A stretch of 57,216 nt of DNA, from assembly GCA_017744415.1 (NCBI GenBank), contig JAGIBJ010000052.1:1-57216 (forward strand), in the 5' to 3' direction. Positions 8,055 to 16,155 of the stretch are shown in pieces (within the stretch, counting starts at the first letter, position 1; every line of letters starts with the position of its first letter). The notes beneath the pieces are model-generated. The model did not search any database. It had not been told where the DNA came from and saw only the letters and a list, made by a program, of their open reading frames with translations. This DNA comes from Solirubrobacteraceae bacterium. GTDB taxonomy: Bacteria; Actinomycetota; Thermoleophilia; Solirubrobacterales; Solirubrobacteraceae. The position numbers were made by a program, and so were the translations under genes.

Positions 8055-8576
8055 ATGAGCGGGGCGGAGCGGCAACCTGAGGCGGCGCTGGTGCGCCAGG
8101 CGCTGGCGCCCGATCTGCCCCGGATCGTGGAGATCTACAACGCGTCGATCCCGTCGCGGTGCTCCACGGCGGATCTCGAGCCGGTCACGGTGCGCTCACG
8201 CGTGGCGTGGTTCGCGCTGCATGATCCGGCGCGGCGCCCGATCTGGGTGGTGGAGCAGGCCGGCGGCGTGCTGGGCTGGCTGAGCATCAGCGACTACTAC
8301 GGCCGCCCGGCTTACCACGCGACCGTCGAGATCGGGATCTACCTCGCCCCGGAGGCGCAGGGGCGCGGGCTCGGCCGGCGCCTCCTCGAGCACGCGCTCG
8401 CCGAGGCGCCCGGGCTCGGGATCCGGAGCATGCTCTGGATCACGTTCGCGGAGAACGACGCCAGCGTGTCGCTCGCGACGCGGTACGGCTTCGAACGATG
8501 GGGCCTGCTGCCGCGCGTGACCGAACTCGACGGCGTGCGCCGCGACGTCGAGATCCTCGGTCTCGAGCTGAGCTGA
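8055..8576 (+). CDS. GNAT acetyltransferase, phosphinothricin/methionine-sulfoximine type
   Basis: 173 residues. The acetyl-CoA pyrophosphate loop reads Q-G-R-G-L-G-R-R-L-L, and the N-terminal pattern (I-V-E-I-Y-N-A-S-I) and the later N-D-A-S segment match the PAT/MddA group, which N-acetylates phosphinothricin, methionine sulfoximine or related amino acids. The real substrate is not certain. It lies ten bases after the crotonase gene and is probably co-transcribed with it. Confidence 0.88.
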   Translation: MSGAERQPEAALVRQALAPDLPRIVEIYNASIPSRCSTADLEPVTVRSRVAWFALHDPARRPIWVVEQAGGVLGWLSISDYYGRPAYHATVEIGIYLAPEAQGRGLGRRLLEHALAEAPGLGIRSMLWITFAENDASVSLATRYGFERWGLLPRVTELDGVRRDVEILGLELS

Positions 8577-8598
8577 ACCGCCGGCGCCGGCGCGCTCG

Positions 8599-8988
8599 CT
8601 ACTTGCCCTCGACCGACGCGACGTAGTCGGCGACCGCCTGGATCTGCTCCGTCGTGAGGCGATCCTTGAACGACGGCATGCGGCCGTCGCCGTTGGTCAC
8701 CTTCGAGACGATCTCGTCGACGGGCGGCTTCTCCTCGTCGAGGTTCGGGCCGATGTTGCCCTTCGCACCCGCGTCGGCGAGGGTGTGGCAGCTGCTGCAG
8801 CTCGCGGCGGCGAAGATGTCCTTGCCCGCGGTCGCCGTGATCTGCGACGAGCTGCCGCCGCCGGAACCGCCAGACGACGAGTCGCTGCTGTCGCTGCTGC
8901 CGCAGCCCGCTGCGAACGCGATCGTGGCCGAGGCGCCGACGAGGAGAGCGGTACGCGTGAGCGTGGAGCGGAGGGCGATGGAAGGCAT
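8599..8988 (-). CDS. membrane-anchored c-type cytochrome (lipoprotein)
   Basis: 129 residues. A signal sequence ends in a lipobox (F-A-A-G-C), followed by a Ser/Gly-rich linker and a class I cytochrome c domain with haem motif C-S-S-C-H and a distal Met in G-R-M-P-S-F. It should be lipid-anchored on the outer face of the membrane and carry electrons. An ATG at 8997 is also in frame, but AGGA is correctly spaced (eight bases) only for the ATG at 8988. It converges with the GNAT gene; a GC palindrome at 8579-8592 separates them. No oxidase or reductase partner is nearby. Confidence 0.9.
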   Translation of the reverse strand: MPSIALRSTLTRTALLVGASATIAFAAGCGSSDSSDSSSGGSGGGSSSQITATAGKDIFAAASCSSCHTLADAGAKGNIGPNLDEEKPPVDEIVSKVTNGDGRMPSFKDRLTTEQIQAVADYVASVEGK

Positions 8989-9081
8989 GTCATGCATCCT
9001 GGCGCATGCGTCGGCGCCTGACCACCGGTATCGGACTGCGGTCCCCGAGCAGTTCCGGGCGCCGTGCGCAACGATGCAGCG

Positions 9082-10275
9082 GTGAAGACCAGCCTGCGAT
9101 CCGTCGTTCCGCCGTTTGCGGTGATGGACATCCTCGCCGAGGTCGAGCGGCGTCGCGCGGCCGGCGACCGCGTGTGGTCGCTGTGCGCCGGCGAGCCCGA
9201 CGGCGGCGCTCCCACCGATGTGCGCGAGCGTGCCGCGGCCCTGCTCGCATCGGGGGAGCGGCTCGGCTACACGGCGGCCCTCGGCACGGCCGAGCTCCGC
9301 GCGACGATCGCTGCGCACTACGAGCGCTCCTACGGCGTGCACGTCGACCGCGAGGCCGTCGCCGTGACGACGGGCTCGTCGGGCGCGTTCGTCCTCGCGT
9401 TCCTCGCCGCGCTGGATCCGGGCGACCGCGTGGCCATCGCGCGGCCCGGCTACCCGGCCTATCGCAACATCCTCGCCGCGCTCGGCGCCGACGTGATCGA
9501 GCTCGCGTGCGGCCCCGAGGTGCGCCACCAGCCGACCCCTGCATTGCTCGATGCGGCGATCGCCGAGCACGGCCCGCTGACGGCGCTGGTCGTCGCGTCG
9601 CCCGCCAACCCGACCGGCACGGTGATCGAGCCGGCGGCGTTCGCGGAGCTGGCGGCGTGGTGCACCGAGCGCGGAGTCCGGCTCGTCAGCGACGAGATCT
9701 ACCACGGTCTCCTGCACGGCTCGGCGCGCGCGACGTGCGCCTGGGAGCACGACCGCTCGGCGATCGTGGTGTCGTCGTTCTCGAAGTTCTGGGGCATGAC
9801 CGGCTGGCGCCTGGGCTGGGCACTCCTGCCGCCGGAGCTGATCGCTCCCGTCGACGCCCTCGCGGGCAACCTCGCGCTCTGCCCGCCGGCGCTCGCGCAG
9901 TCGGCGGCGCTGGCGGCCTTCACCGAGCGCTCCTACGACGAGGCGACCGCTGCGGCCGCGCGCTGCACGGAGCACCGCGATCTGGTGGTGCCGAGGCTCG
10001 CCGGGCTGGGCCTCAATGCCCCGGCGCCGGCCGACGGCGCCTTCTACGTCTACGCCGATGCCACGGCGCTGCTCGAGCGTGCGGGTGCCTCCGACTCCGT
10101 CGAGCTCTGCCGCCGGATCCTCGATGAGGCAAACGTCGCCCTCACGCCCGGCACCGACTTCGACGCGGTCGACGGTGGCAGCTGGGTGCGGCTCTCGTAC
10201 GCCGCCTCGCGCGACGAGCTCGATGGTGCGCTCAGCGCGCTCGAGGCCTGGGTCGCGGCATTGCCGTCGCCGTAG
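9082..10275 (+). CDS. PLP-dependent class I/II aminotransferase
   Basis: About 397 residues from GTG 9082; an in-frame GTG at 9064 is possible. Fold type I landmarks are present: S-P-A-N-P-T-G-T around the PLP-binding Asn, S-D-E-I-Y-H, the Schiff-base Lys in S-F-S-K-F-W-G-M-T-G-W-R-L-G, and the substrate Arg near the C terminus (W-V-R-L-S-Y). This matches aspartate/aromatic aminotransferases; the exact amino acid is not determined. It stands alone between a cytochrome gene on the other strand and the ECF42 unit. Confidence 0.9.
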   Translation: MKTSLRSVVPPFAVMDILAEVERRRAAGDRVWSLCAGEPDGGAPTDVRERAAALLASGERLGYTAALGTAELRATIAAHYERSYGVHVDREAVAVTTGSSGAFVLAFLAALDPGDRVAIARPGYPAYRNILAALGADVIELACGPEVRHQPTPALLDAAIAEHGPLTALVVASPANPTGTVIEPAAFAELAAWCTERGVRLVSDEIYHGLLHGSARATCAWEHDRSAIVVSSFSKFWGMTGWRLGWALLPPELIAPVDALAGNLALCPPALAQSAALAAFTERSYDEATAAAARCTEHRDLVVPRLAGLGLNAPAPADGAFYVYADATALLERAGASDSVELCRRILDEANVALTPGTDFDAVDGGSWVRLSYAASRDELDGALSALEAWVAALPSP

Positions 10276-10317
10276 GCCAGGTCTCCTCCGACCCCGGCGC
10301 TCGTCCAGTCGGTTCGT

Positions 10318-10344
10318 TGTCGAAATCCGCGCTGCCCATTCGAC
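10318..10344 (+). promoter_or_regulatory. predicted ECF42-type promoter of the DGPF-sigma operon
   Basis: TGTCGA at 10318-10323 and CGAC at 10341-10344, 17 bases apart, match the promoter reported for ECF42 sigma factors (TGTCGA in the -35 region, CG-A/T-C in the -10 region). The site lies 36 bases before the ATG of the DGPF gene, which precedes the ECF42 gene, so autoregulation is expected. Confidence 0.65.
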
Positions 10345-10379
10345 GTGACGGTTGAAACCACAACTTGGGAGGACTTCAC

Positions 10380-10772
10380 ATGAAGGTCATGGTGTTCGTG
10401 CAGATGCAGCCGAAGGACGAGACGGGCGCGATGCCCAGCGATGAGCTTCTCGCGGCGATGAGCGCGTACAACGACGAGCTCGTCACCGCCGGCGTGATGC
10501 TCGAGGTCGGTGGACTGACGCCGACCGCCGAAGGCGCGCGGGTCGCGTTCTCGGGTGGGACGACATCGGTGGTCGACGGGCCGTTCACGGAATCCAAGGA
10601 GATCGTCGTCGGTTACTGGGTGTGGGAGGTCGGCTCGCTCGAGGAGGCGGTCGAATGGGCGCGGCGCTGTCCGAGTGACCCGAACGATGCCTCCACCTCG
10701 TGGCTCGAGCTCCGCCCCTGCATCTCGCTGGAGGACTTCGCCGAGCGGTTCGACGAGGAGCCCGCGGCCTAG
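10380..10772 (+). CDS. YCII/DGPF-domain protein paired with an ECF42 sigma factor
   Basis: 130 residues, a single YCII-related (dimeric ferredoxin-like) domain with the D-G-P-F motif followed by T-E-S-K-E. ATG 10380 was chosen because a strong GGGAGGA (10367-10373) sits six bases upstream. DGPF proteins are the standard genomic partners and usual targets of ECF42 sigma factors. Their biochemical role is not established; they do not look like membrane anti-sigma factors. The stop overlaps the sigma-factor start by one base. Confidence 0.9.
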   Translation: MKVMVFVQMQPKDETGAMPSDELLAAMSAYNDELVTAGVMLEVGGLTPTAEGARVAFSGGTTSVVDGPFTESKEIVVGYWVWEVGSLEEAVEWARRCPSDPNDASTSWLELRPCISLEDFAERFDEEPAA

Positions 10773-11989
10773 TGGATGCGCGGCGCTCGATCGAGGCGGT
10801 CTGGAAGATCGAGTGCTCGCGGGTCGTCGCCTCGCTCACGCGACTGCTCGGCGACGTCGGGCTGGCTGAGGAGCTGGCGCAGGATGCGTTCGTCGTCGCG
10901 CTCGAGCAGTGGCCGCGTGACGGCGTTCCGGATCGCCCTGGCGCGTGGCTGATGACCGTCGCGCGGAATCGGGCGATCGACCGCATCCGCCGGGATCGCG
11001 GCCGAGCTGACCGTTACGCCGTGCTCGCTGAGCTCGCGGTCGACGCGGGCGCGCCACCGGATGCGATCGGCGACGACCTCCTCGCGCTCATCTTCGTCAC
11101 GTGCCACCCGCTGCTGCCCCGTGAGTCGCGGGTGGCGCTCACCCTGCGGCTGCTCGGCGGACTCACGACGGACGAGATTGCGCGCGCGTACCTCGTGCCG
11201 TCGCCGACGATCGGGCAGCGCATCTCGCGCGCCAAACGCACGCTCGCGGAGGCGCGGGTGCCGTTCGAGGTGCCGCAGGAGAACGAGCTGGCCGAACGGC
11301 TTGCGGCGGTGCTCGAGGTGATCTACCTCGTGTTCAACGAGGGCTACTCGGCGTCGAGCGGCGACGCGTGGGTCCGGCGAGATCTCGCGCGCGAGGCGAT
11401 GCGTCTCGGGCGGGTGCTCTCTAGGTTGTTGCCGCGCGAGCCCGAGGTGCACGGGCTGGTGGCGTTGATGGAGCTTCAGGCGTCGAGGTTCGGCGCGCGC
11501 ACCGCTCCGGACGGAACGCCGGTGCTGCTGCCCGACCAAGACCGCGCGCGCTGGGATCGCACGCTGATCCGCCACGGGCTCGCCGCGCTCGACCGTGCGG
11601 TGGCCACCGGACGGCCGCTCGGGCCTTACGCGCTGCAGGGCGCGATCGCGGCGCACCATGCGCGACCACGGGCGTTCGGCGAAACCGACTGGCACGCGAT
11701 CGTCGCGCTGTACGACGCGCTCGCGCAGGTGGCCCCGTCGCCGGTCGTCGAGTTGAACCGGTCGGTGGCTGTGCTCTACGCCGATGGTCCCAAGGCAGCG
11801 CTGGCCGCCCTCGACGCGATCGCGGGCGATCCGCGGCTCGCCCGCTACCACCTCTTCGCGGCGACCCGGGCGGACGTGCTCCGCCGCCTCGGCTGTGATG
11901 CCGCCGCGGATGCCGAGTTGCGGCGGGCCGCCGAGTTGGCGCCGACCGCGCGCGAGCGCCACTTGCTGCTCGCCCGCGCCGGTCGTTAG
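10772..11989 (+). CDS. ECF42-type RNA polymerase sigma factor with long C-terminal extension
   Basis: 405 residues from the GTG that shares a base with the preceding TAG. Sigma region 2 lies near residues 10-75 (A-R-N-R-A-I-D-R-I-R-R-D) and region 4 near 100-160 (L-T-L-R-L-L-G-G-L-T-T-D-E-I-A, with S-P-T-I-G-Q-R-I-S-R-A-K). Residues from about 170 form the Ala-rich, helical TPR-like extension that defines ECF42; published work on the group found the extension is needed for activity. No anti-sigma factor is adjacent. Its stop overlaps the convergent ogt stop by four bases. Confidence 0.92.
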   Translation: MDARRSIEAVWKIECSRVVASLTRLLGDVGLAEELAQDAFVVALEQWPRDGVPDRPGAWLMTVARNRAIDRIRRDRGRADRYAVLAELAVDAGAPPDAIGDDLLALIFVTCHPLLPRESRVALTLRLLGGLTTDEIARAYLVPSPTIGQRISRAKRTLAEARVPFEVPQENELAERLAAVLEVIYLVFNEGYSASSGDAWVRRDLAREAMRLGRVLSRLLPREPEVHGLVALMELQASRFGARTAPDGTPVLLPDQDRARWDRTLIRHGLAALDRAVATGRPLGPYALQGAIAAHHARPRAFGETDWHAIVALYDALAQVAPSPVVELNRSVAVLYADGPKAALAALDAIAGDPRLARYHLFAATRADVLRRLGCDAAADAELRRAAELAPTARERHLLLARAGR

Positions 11990-12483
11990 CCGAGCGTTGG
12001 CTGGAGGATGCCTTCGAGCTCGAGGAGGTGCTTCTTGCGGTGCAGGCCGCCCGCGTAGCCGGTGAGGGCGCCGGCGGAGCCGAGCACGCGGTGGCAGGGG
12101 ACGATCACGGCGATCGGGTTGCGGCCGACCGCCGAGCCGACGGCGCGAGCGGCTGAGGGCATTGGGAGGCTCGTCGCGATGGCGCCGTAGCTCGTCGTCT
12201 GACCGAACGGGATGCTGACGAGTTCGGTCCACACAGACTGCTGGAAGGGCGTGCCGGACGGTGCGAGCGGGAGGTCGAACTCGCGCAGCTCGCCGGCAAG
12301 GTAGCTCTCGAGCTGGGCAACGGCATCGCGCAGCACCGGGGCGGCGGGGTCGGCGCGGGAGCCGTCCTCGAGCGGGCGGTCGTGACGCTGGCCGGTGAAG
12401 GTCACCTGGCTGAGTCCGGCGTCGCTGGCGACGAGCACGATCTCGCCGAGCGTCGGGTGATCGATCTTGGTGTGCGCGGGCAT
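11986..12483 (-). CDS. ogt: methylated-DNA-protein-cysteine methyltransferase
   Basis: 165 residues with the suicide-enzyme motif I-V-P-C-H-R-V, the helix-turn-helix Arg finger region (S-A-A-R-A-V-G-S-A) and the N-terminal RNase H-like domain. It transfers the methyl group of O6-methylguanine irreversibly to its own Cys. The ATG directly abuts the TAA of the upstream Ada-AlkA gene, so both come from one transcript and cover O6-methylguanine and N-alkyl purine repair together. Confidence 0.95.
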   Translation of the reverse strand: MPAHTKIDHPTLGEIVLVASDAGLSQVTFTGQRHDRPLEDGSRADPAAPVLRDAVAQLESYLAGELREFDLPLAPSGTPFQQSVWTELVSIPFGQTTSYGAIATSLPMPSAARAVGSAVGRNPIAVIVPCHRVLGSAGALTGYAGGLHRKKHLLELEGILQPTLG

Positions 12484-14013
12484 TTATGCGGCCTCCAGGA
12501 CTCGGGGCTTGCGTGCGGTGGTCGGGGAGGACGCTGAGACGGGGCCGAGCGGTGCGGCGGGGTCCCAGAGGTGCATCAGTGCGTAGCTGCGCCACGGGCG
12601 CCAGGGCTCGGCGAGCTCCGCGATCCGCGCGGCGGCGGCGGGGGATGCGGAGGTGTGGGCGCCGAGCAACTGCTGGCGGACGATGAGGTCGGCGGCGGGG
12701 AAGCGATCGGGGTCGCGGAGCGCGCGCATGAGCACGTACTCGACGGTCCACGGTCCGATGCCGGGGATGCCGAGGAGTGCGCGGGCGGCGTCGTCGCGGT
12801 CGTCGCCTGGGGCGAGATGGAGCTCGTCGTGTGCGACCAGGTCGGCGAGGCGCCGGATCGTCTCGGCGCGCGCGGCGGGGAGGCCGATGCTGGCGATGTC
12901 GGCGTCGGCCAGTGCGGCGGCGCTCGGGAAGAGGTGGCGGGGCTCGTCGCTCTCGGCGGTGAGCTCGTCGCCGGCGAGGTCGACGAGGCGGCCGGCCAGG
13001 GTGCGGGCGCCCGCGACCGACACCTGCTGCCCGAGTACCGCGCGGACGGCGAGCTCGAGGCCGTCGACGGCGCCAGGCACGCGGCGGCCCGGTGCGGCGC
13101 CGACCGAGGCGGCGAAGCGCGGGTCGGCGCCAAGCGCGGCGTCGACGGCGGAGGGGTCGGCGTCGAGATCGAGCAGAGCGCGACAGCGGGCGACGCCGGC
13201 GGCGAGATCGCGGAGGTCGTCGAGGGCGAGGACGAGCTCGATCGCGTCGCTGCCGGGCTCGGCGCTGAGCCGGGCGACCCCGTGGCCGCGCGGGAGCCGG
13301 AGCGTGCGCGTGAAGCCGTCGGCCGTGGCGAGTTCGACGCCGGGCAGCTCGCGGGCGGCGAGGAAGCGCCAGAGGCCGCCGAGATCCAGCGGTGGGCGGT
13401 AGGGGAGACGCACGCGCACGGTGCCGGGCAACGACGTGCCGAGGCGTTTGCTCCGCCGCTGTCTGAGCTCGGTGGGGGTGGTCGCGAAGATCGCGCGGAC
13501 CGTGTCGTTGAACTGCCGCAGGCTGGCGAATCCGGCGGCGAGCGCCACCTGCACCATGGGGAGATCGGTTGTCTCGATGAGGATGCGGGCGGTCTGCGCG
13601 CGCTGGGCGCGGGCGAGCTGGAGCGGCCCGGCGCCGAGCTCGGCGGTGAGGATGCGGTGGAGCTGGCGCTCGCTGTAGCCGAGGCGCCCGGCGAGCCCAC
13701 CGACGCCGTCGCGATCGACGACGCCGTCACCGATCAGCCGCATCGCGCGACCGGCCACGTCGCCGCGCGCGTCCCACTGGGGCGAACCCGGCGATGCGTC
13801 GGGCCGGCAGCGGCGGCAGGCGCGAAACCCGGCGGCCTGCGCGGCAGCCGCGGTCGGCGCGATCTGCACGTGCTCGCGCTTCGGCGTGCGGGCCGGGCAG
13901 CTCGGCCGGCAGTAGATGCCGGTGCTCGTGACGGCGACGATGAACCAGCCGTCGTGCCGCGCGTCGCGGGCCGCCATCGCGGCATATTGCGCATCGGTCG
14001 GAGCGGCGAGCAT
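12484..14013 (-). CDS. Ada-AraC-AlkA fusion: alkylation sensor and DNA-3-methyladenine glycosylase
   Basis: 509 residues with three parts. Residues 1-75: Ada N-terminal zinc domain with four Cys (C35, C39, C66, C69); C35 in Y-C-R-P-S-C is the expected methyl acceptor for phosphotriesters. Residues about 85-185: AraC-type helix-turn-helix. Residues about 195-500: AlkA N-terminal and HhH-GPD glycosylase domains, with G-I-G-P-W-T and a catalytic Asp in F-P-A-A-D-L. One protein thus senses methylation, controls transcription and removes alkylated bases. It leads the operon with ogt; TATGTT lies six bases before the start. Confidence 0.94.
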   Translation of the reverse strand: MLAAPTDAQYAAMAARDARHDGWFIVAVTSTGIYCRPSCPARTPKREHVQIAPTAAAAQAAGFRACRRCRPDASPGSPQWDARGDVAGRAMRLIGDGVVDRDGVGGLAGRLGYSERQLHRILTAELGAGPLQLARAQRAQTARILIETTDLPMVQVALAAGFASLRQFNDTVRAIFATTPTELRQRRSKRLGTSLPGTVRVRLPYRPPLDLGGLWRFLAARELPGVELATADGFTRTLRLPRGHGVARLSAEPGSDAIELVLALDDLRDLAAGVARCRALLDLDADPSAVDAALGADPRFAASVGAAPGRRVPGAVDGLELAVRAVLGQQVSVAGARTLAGRLVDLAGDELTAESDEPRHLFPSAAALADADIASIGLPAARAETIRRLADLVAHDELHLAPGDDRDDAARALLGIPGIGPWTVEYVLMRALRDPDRFPAADLIVRQQLLGAHTSASPAAAARIAELAEPWRPWRSYALMHLWDPAAPLGPVSASSPTTARKPRVLEAA

Positions 14014-14019
14014 GCACTG

Positions 14020-14025
14020 AACATA
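14020..14025 (-). promoter_or_regulatory. -10-like TATGTT of the Ada-AlkA/ogt operon
   Basis: TATGTT ends six bases before the ATG at 14013, with no Shine-Dalgarno. The operon appears to have a leaderless transcript; an Ada box could not be recognised. Confidence 0.45.
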
Positions 14026-14111
14026 CGGCGCTGGACGGGCGCTGGCTCGCGGGTTTCGGACATCGCCCTGCGCCCCCGCACGAGGGCGCTCAGCCGCGGT
14101 GAGAGCAGGTG

Positions 14112-15452
14112 ATGATCGGCGGGCCCGCCGGGTGCCGCACGCCCGGCTGCGACCGCCGGCCCGTCGTGCGATCGGTAGCGTCCGTCGGAGTGCCAGCGCT
14201 CCTGGATCGCCTCACCCCGGCCGACGAGCAGCGGTTGCGCGGGCTGCGCCGGATGCAGGCGTTCGCGCTCTCGCTACTGATCGCCGCCGCGGCCGTCTAC
14301 CTCGCCACGCGCAGCCGCGCCGACGACGGCGTGTGGGGCTACGTGAACGCCGCGGCTGAGGCGGCGATGGTGGGTGGCCTCGCGGATTGGTTCGCCGTCA
14401 CCGCACTGTTCCGACATCCGCTGCGGATCCCCGTCCCGCACACGGCGCTGATCCCGCGCCGCAAGGACGAGTTCGGCCACAGCCTCCAGGAGTTCTTCAC
14501 CGAGAACTTCCTCACCGAGGAGATCGTGCGCGGCCGGGTGGCCGACGCTCGTGTGGCAGAACGGCTCGGCGAGTGGCTCATGCGTCCCGGCAACGCCGAG
14601 CGGGTGATGGCGCGGGCGGCGCGCGGCGGGCGGATCGCGCTCGAGCGGATCAACGACGACGAGATCCGCACGCTCCTGGAGTCGATCCTGATCCCGCAGC
14701 TCGTGCATGAGCCGATCGGGCCGATCGCGGGCGACATGCTCTCGGCGGTCGTCGAGGACGGCGCCCACCACGGCCTCATCGACCTCCTCCTCGGCGAGGT
14801 GCGGCGCTGGCTCGAGGAGCGCCCCGAGGAGTTCGCCGAGATCGTCCTCGACCGGGCGCCGAGCTGGTCGCCGTCGTGGCTCGACGAGCGGGTCGCGAAG
14901 TTCGCGAACGTGCAGGCGCGGCGCTGGATCGGCGACGTGCTCGCCGACGACGTCCACCCGGCGCGCATCGCCCTCGACTCGCTCCTGCGCGGTCTCGCCG
15001 ACGACCTCCAGCACGACGAGGCGGTCCAGGAACGGGCGCAGAACCTCGCCGTCCGGCTGCTCGAGCATCCGCAGTTCGCGGCGGGCGCGGTCGCCGTGTT
15101 CCGCTCGTCCGCGGCGGCGCTGCAGGTGGCGCTCGCCGACCCGCACTCGCATTTGAGCCGTCGCGGCACCGGTCTGATCCGGGAGTTCGGCGAGCAGCTC
15201 GCCGCGAACGGCCCCGTCACCGCCGACATCCAGCGGCGTATCGAGGACGGCTCGGTGTTCGTGGTCACCACCTACGGCGACGAGCTGGCCACCGTGATCT
15301 CGCACACGATCGAGAGCTGGGACGGCGAGCAGGCTGCGCGGCGCATCGAGCTGCACGTCGGCCGGGATCTGCAGTTCATCCGGATCAACGGCACCGTCGT
15401 CGGCGCCCTCGCAGGCCTCGCGATCCACGCGGTCGGCGCGCTCGTCGCCTGA
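14112..15452 (+). CDS. DUF445 family membrane protein
   Basis: About 446 residues. A hydrophobic helix near residues 45-65 (F-A-L-S-L-L-I-A-A-A-A) and a second at the C terminus (G-A-L-A-G-L-A-I-H-A) flank a long helical, charged region. The block around G-L-A-D-W-F-A-V-T-A-L-F-R-H-P is the hallmark of DUF445 (YjiN/YtwI) proteins. Their function is unknown. The start is uncertain: GTG 14109, ATG 14112 and GTG 14190 are in frame, and the N-terminal Cys/Arg-rich stretch before 14190 may not be translated. Confidence 0.85.
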   Translation: MIGGPAGCRTPGCDRRPVVRSVASVGVPALLDRLTPADEQRLRGLRRMQAFALSLLIAAAAVYLATRSRADDGVWGYVNAAAEAAMVGGLADWFAVTALFRHPLRIPVPHTALIPRRKDEFGHSLQEFFTENFLTEEIVRGRVADARVAERLGEWLMRPGNAERVMARAARGGRIALERINDDEIRTLLESILIPQLVHEPIGPIAGDMLSAVVEDGAHHGLIDLLLGEVRRWLEERPEEFAEIVLDRAPSWSPSWLDERVAKFANVQARRWIGDVLADDVHPARIALDSLLRGLADDLQHDEAVQERAQNLAVRLLEHPQFAAGAVAVFRSSAAALQVALADPHSHLSRRGTGLIREFGEQLAANGPVTADIQRRIEDGSVFVVTTYGDELATVISHTIESWDGEQAARRIELHVGRDLQFIRINGTVVGALAGLAIHAVGALVA

Positions 15453-15454
15453 GC

Positions 15455-15494
15455 GCGTCCGGGTCGTCCGTTGGGCTGGAGAGCTTGCGGACGC
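15455..15494. terminator. possible weak terminator between convergent genes
   Basis: Seven-base arms at 15455-15461 and 15488-15494 form an inverted repeat with a long loop between the convergent DUF445 and tetR genes. Weak; listed because no better terminator is seen in the gap. Confidence 0.25.
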
Positions 15495-15519
15495 CTTCTG
15501 ATCGACGTCAGCGCTTTGC

Positions 15520-16155
15520 CTAGAGCGGAGGGGCTGGCGTGCTGGCAACCACCACACCGCCGAAGAACAGCCTGAGCATCGAGCCGAAGAGATCCTCCGG
15601 CGTCGCGGGATCGAGGAGTTGCTCGAGCGCGACGCCGTGGGCCATCGAGAACGTCATCCGGGCGATCTCGTCGGCGGGGAACGGCGGCACGATCCCGAGC
15701 TCGGCCGCGCGACGCTCGAGCACGGCGGCGACGCCCCCGCGGAGCTTGTCGAAGCGCTCGCGGAACTCCGCGCCGAATGCCGGCTCACGCGTGGCGTGCG
15801 CGGCGAACTCGAGGAACAGCCGGCTCCAGTCCTCGTCGCCCCGGAGCGCCTCGACGAAGTCTCGGCCCACGCGGTCGGCCTGGTCGCCGAGATCCGAGCC
15901 GTCGCCAGCGATGCGCTCGATGGTCTCCAGCTTCTCGGCGAACTGCTCGTCGAGCAGCTCGAGGAACATCGCCTCTTTGCTTGCGAAGTTGGCGTAGAAC
16001 GCGCCCTTCGTGAAGCCGGCATCGGCGGTGATGTCGTCGATCGATGCGCCGCGCAGGCCCTTGCGGGCGAGTACGCGCGTGGCCGAGGTGATCAGCGTCG
16101 CGCGCGTGCGGGCCTGCTGCTCCTTGCGGGTGAGGCGAGGCGGCGACGCGGTCAT
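15520..16155 (-). CDS. TetR family transcriptional regulator
   Basis: 211 residues. The N-terminal TetR DNA-binding domain is typical: T-R-A-T-L-I-T-S-A-T-R-V-L-A, G-A-S-I-D-D-I and the recognition segment K-G-A-F-Y-A-N-F-A-S-K-E. The C-terminal helical domain is variable and should bind a hydrophobic ligand. Its ATG overlaps the P450 stop (ATGA, 16152-16155), so it is translationally coupled to the P450 and probably represses the operon. A 12-bp palindrome 68 bases before the P450 start is a good operator candidate. Confidence 0.9.
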   Translation of the reverse strand: MTASPPRLTRKEQQARTRATLITSATRVLARKGLRGASIDDITADAGFTKGAFYANFASKEAMFLELLDEQFAEKLETIERIAGDGSDLGDQADRVGRDFVEALRGDEDWSRLFLEFAAHATREPAFGAEFRERFDKLRGGVAAVLERRAAELGIVPPFPADEIARMTFSMAHGVALEQLLDPATPEDLFGSMLRLFFGGVVVASTPAPPL

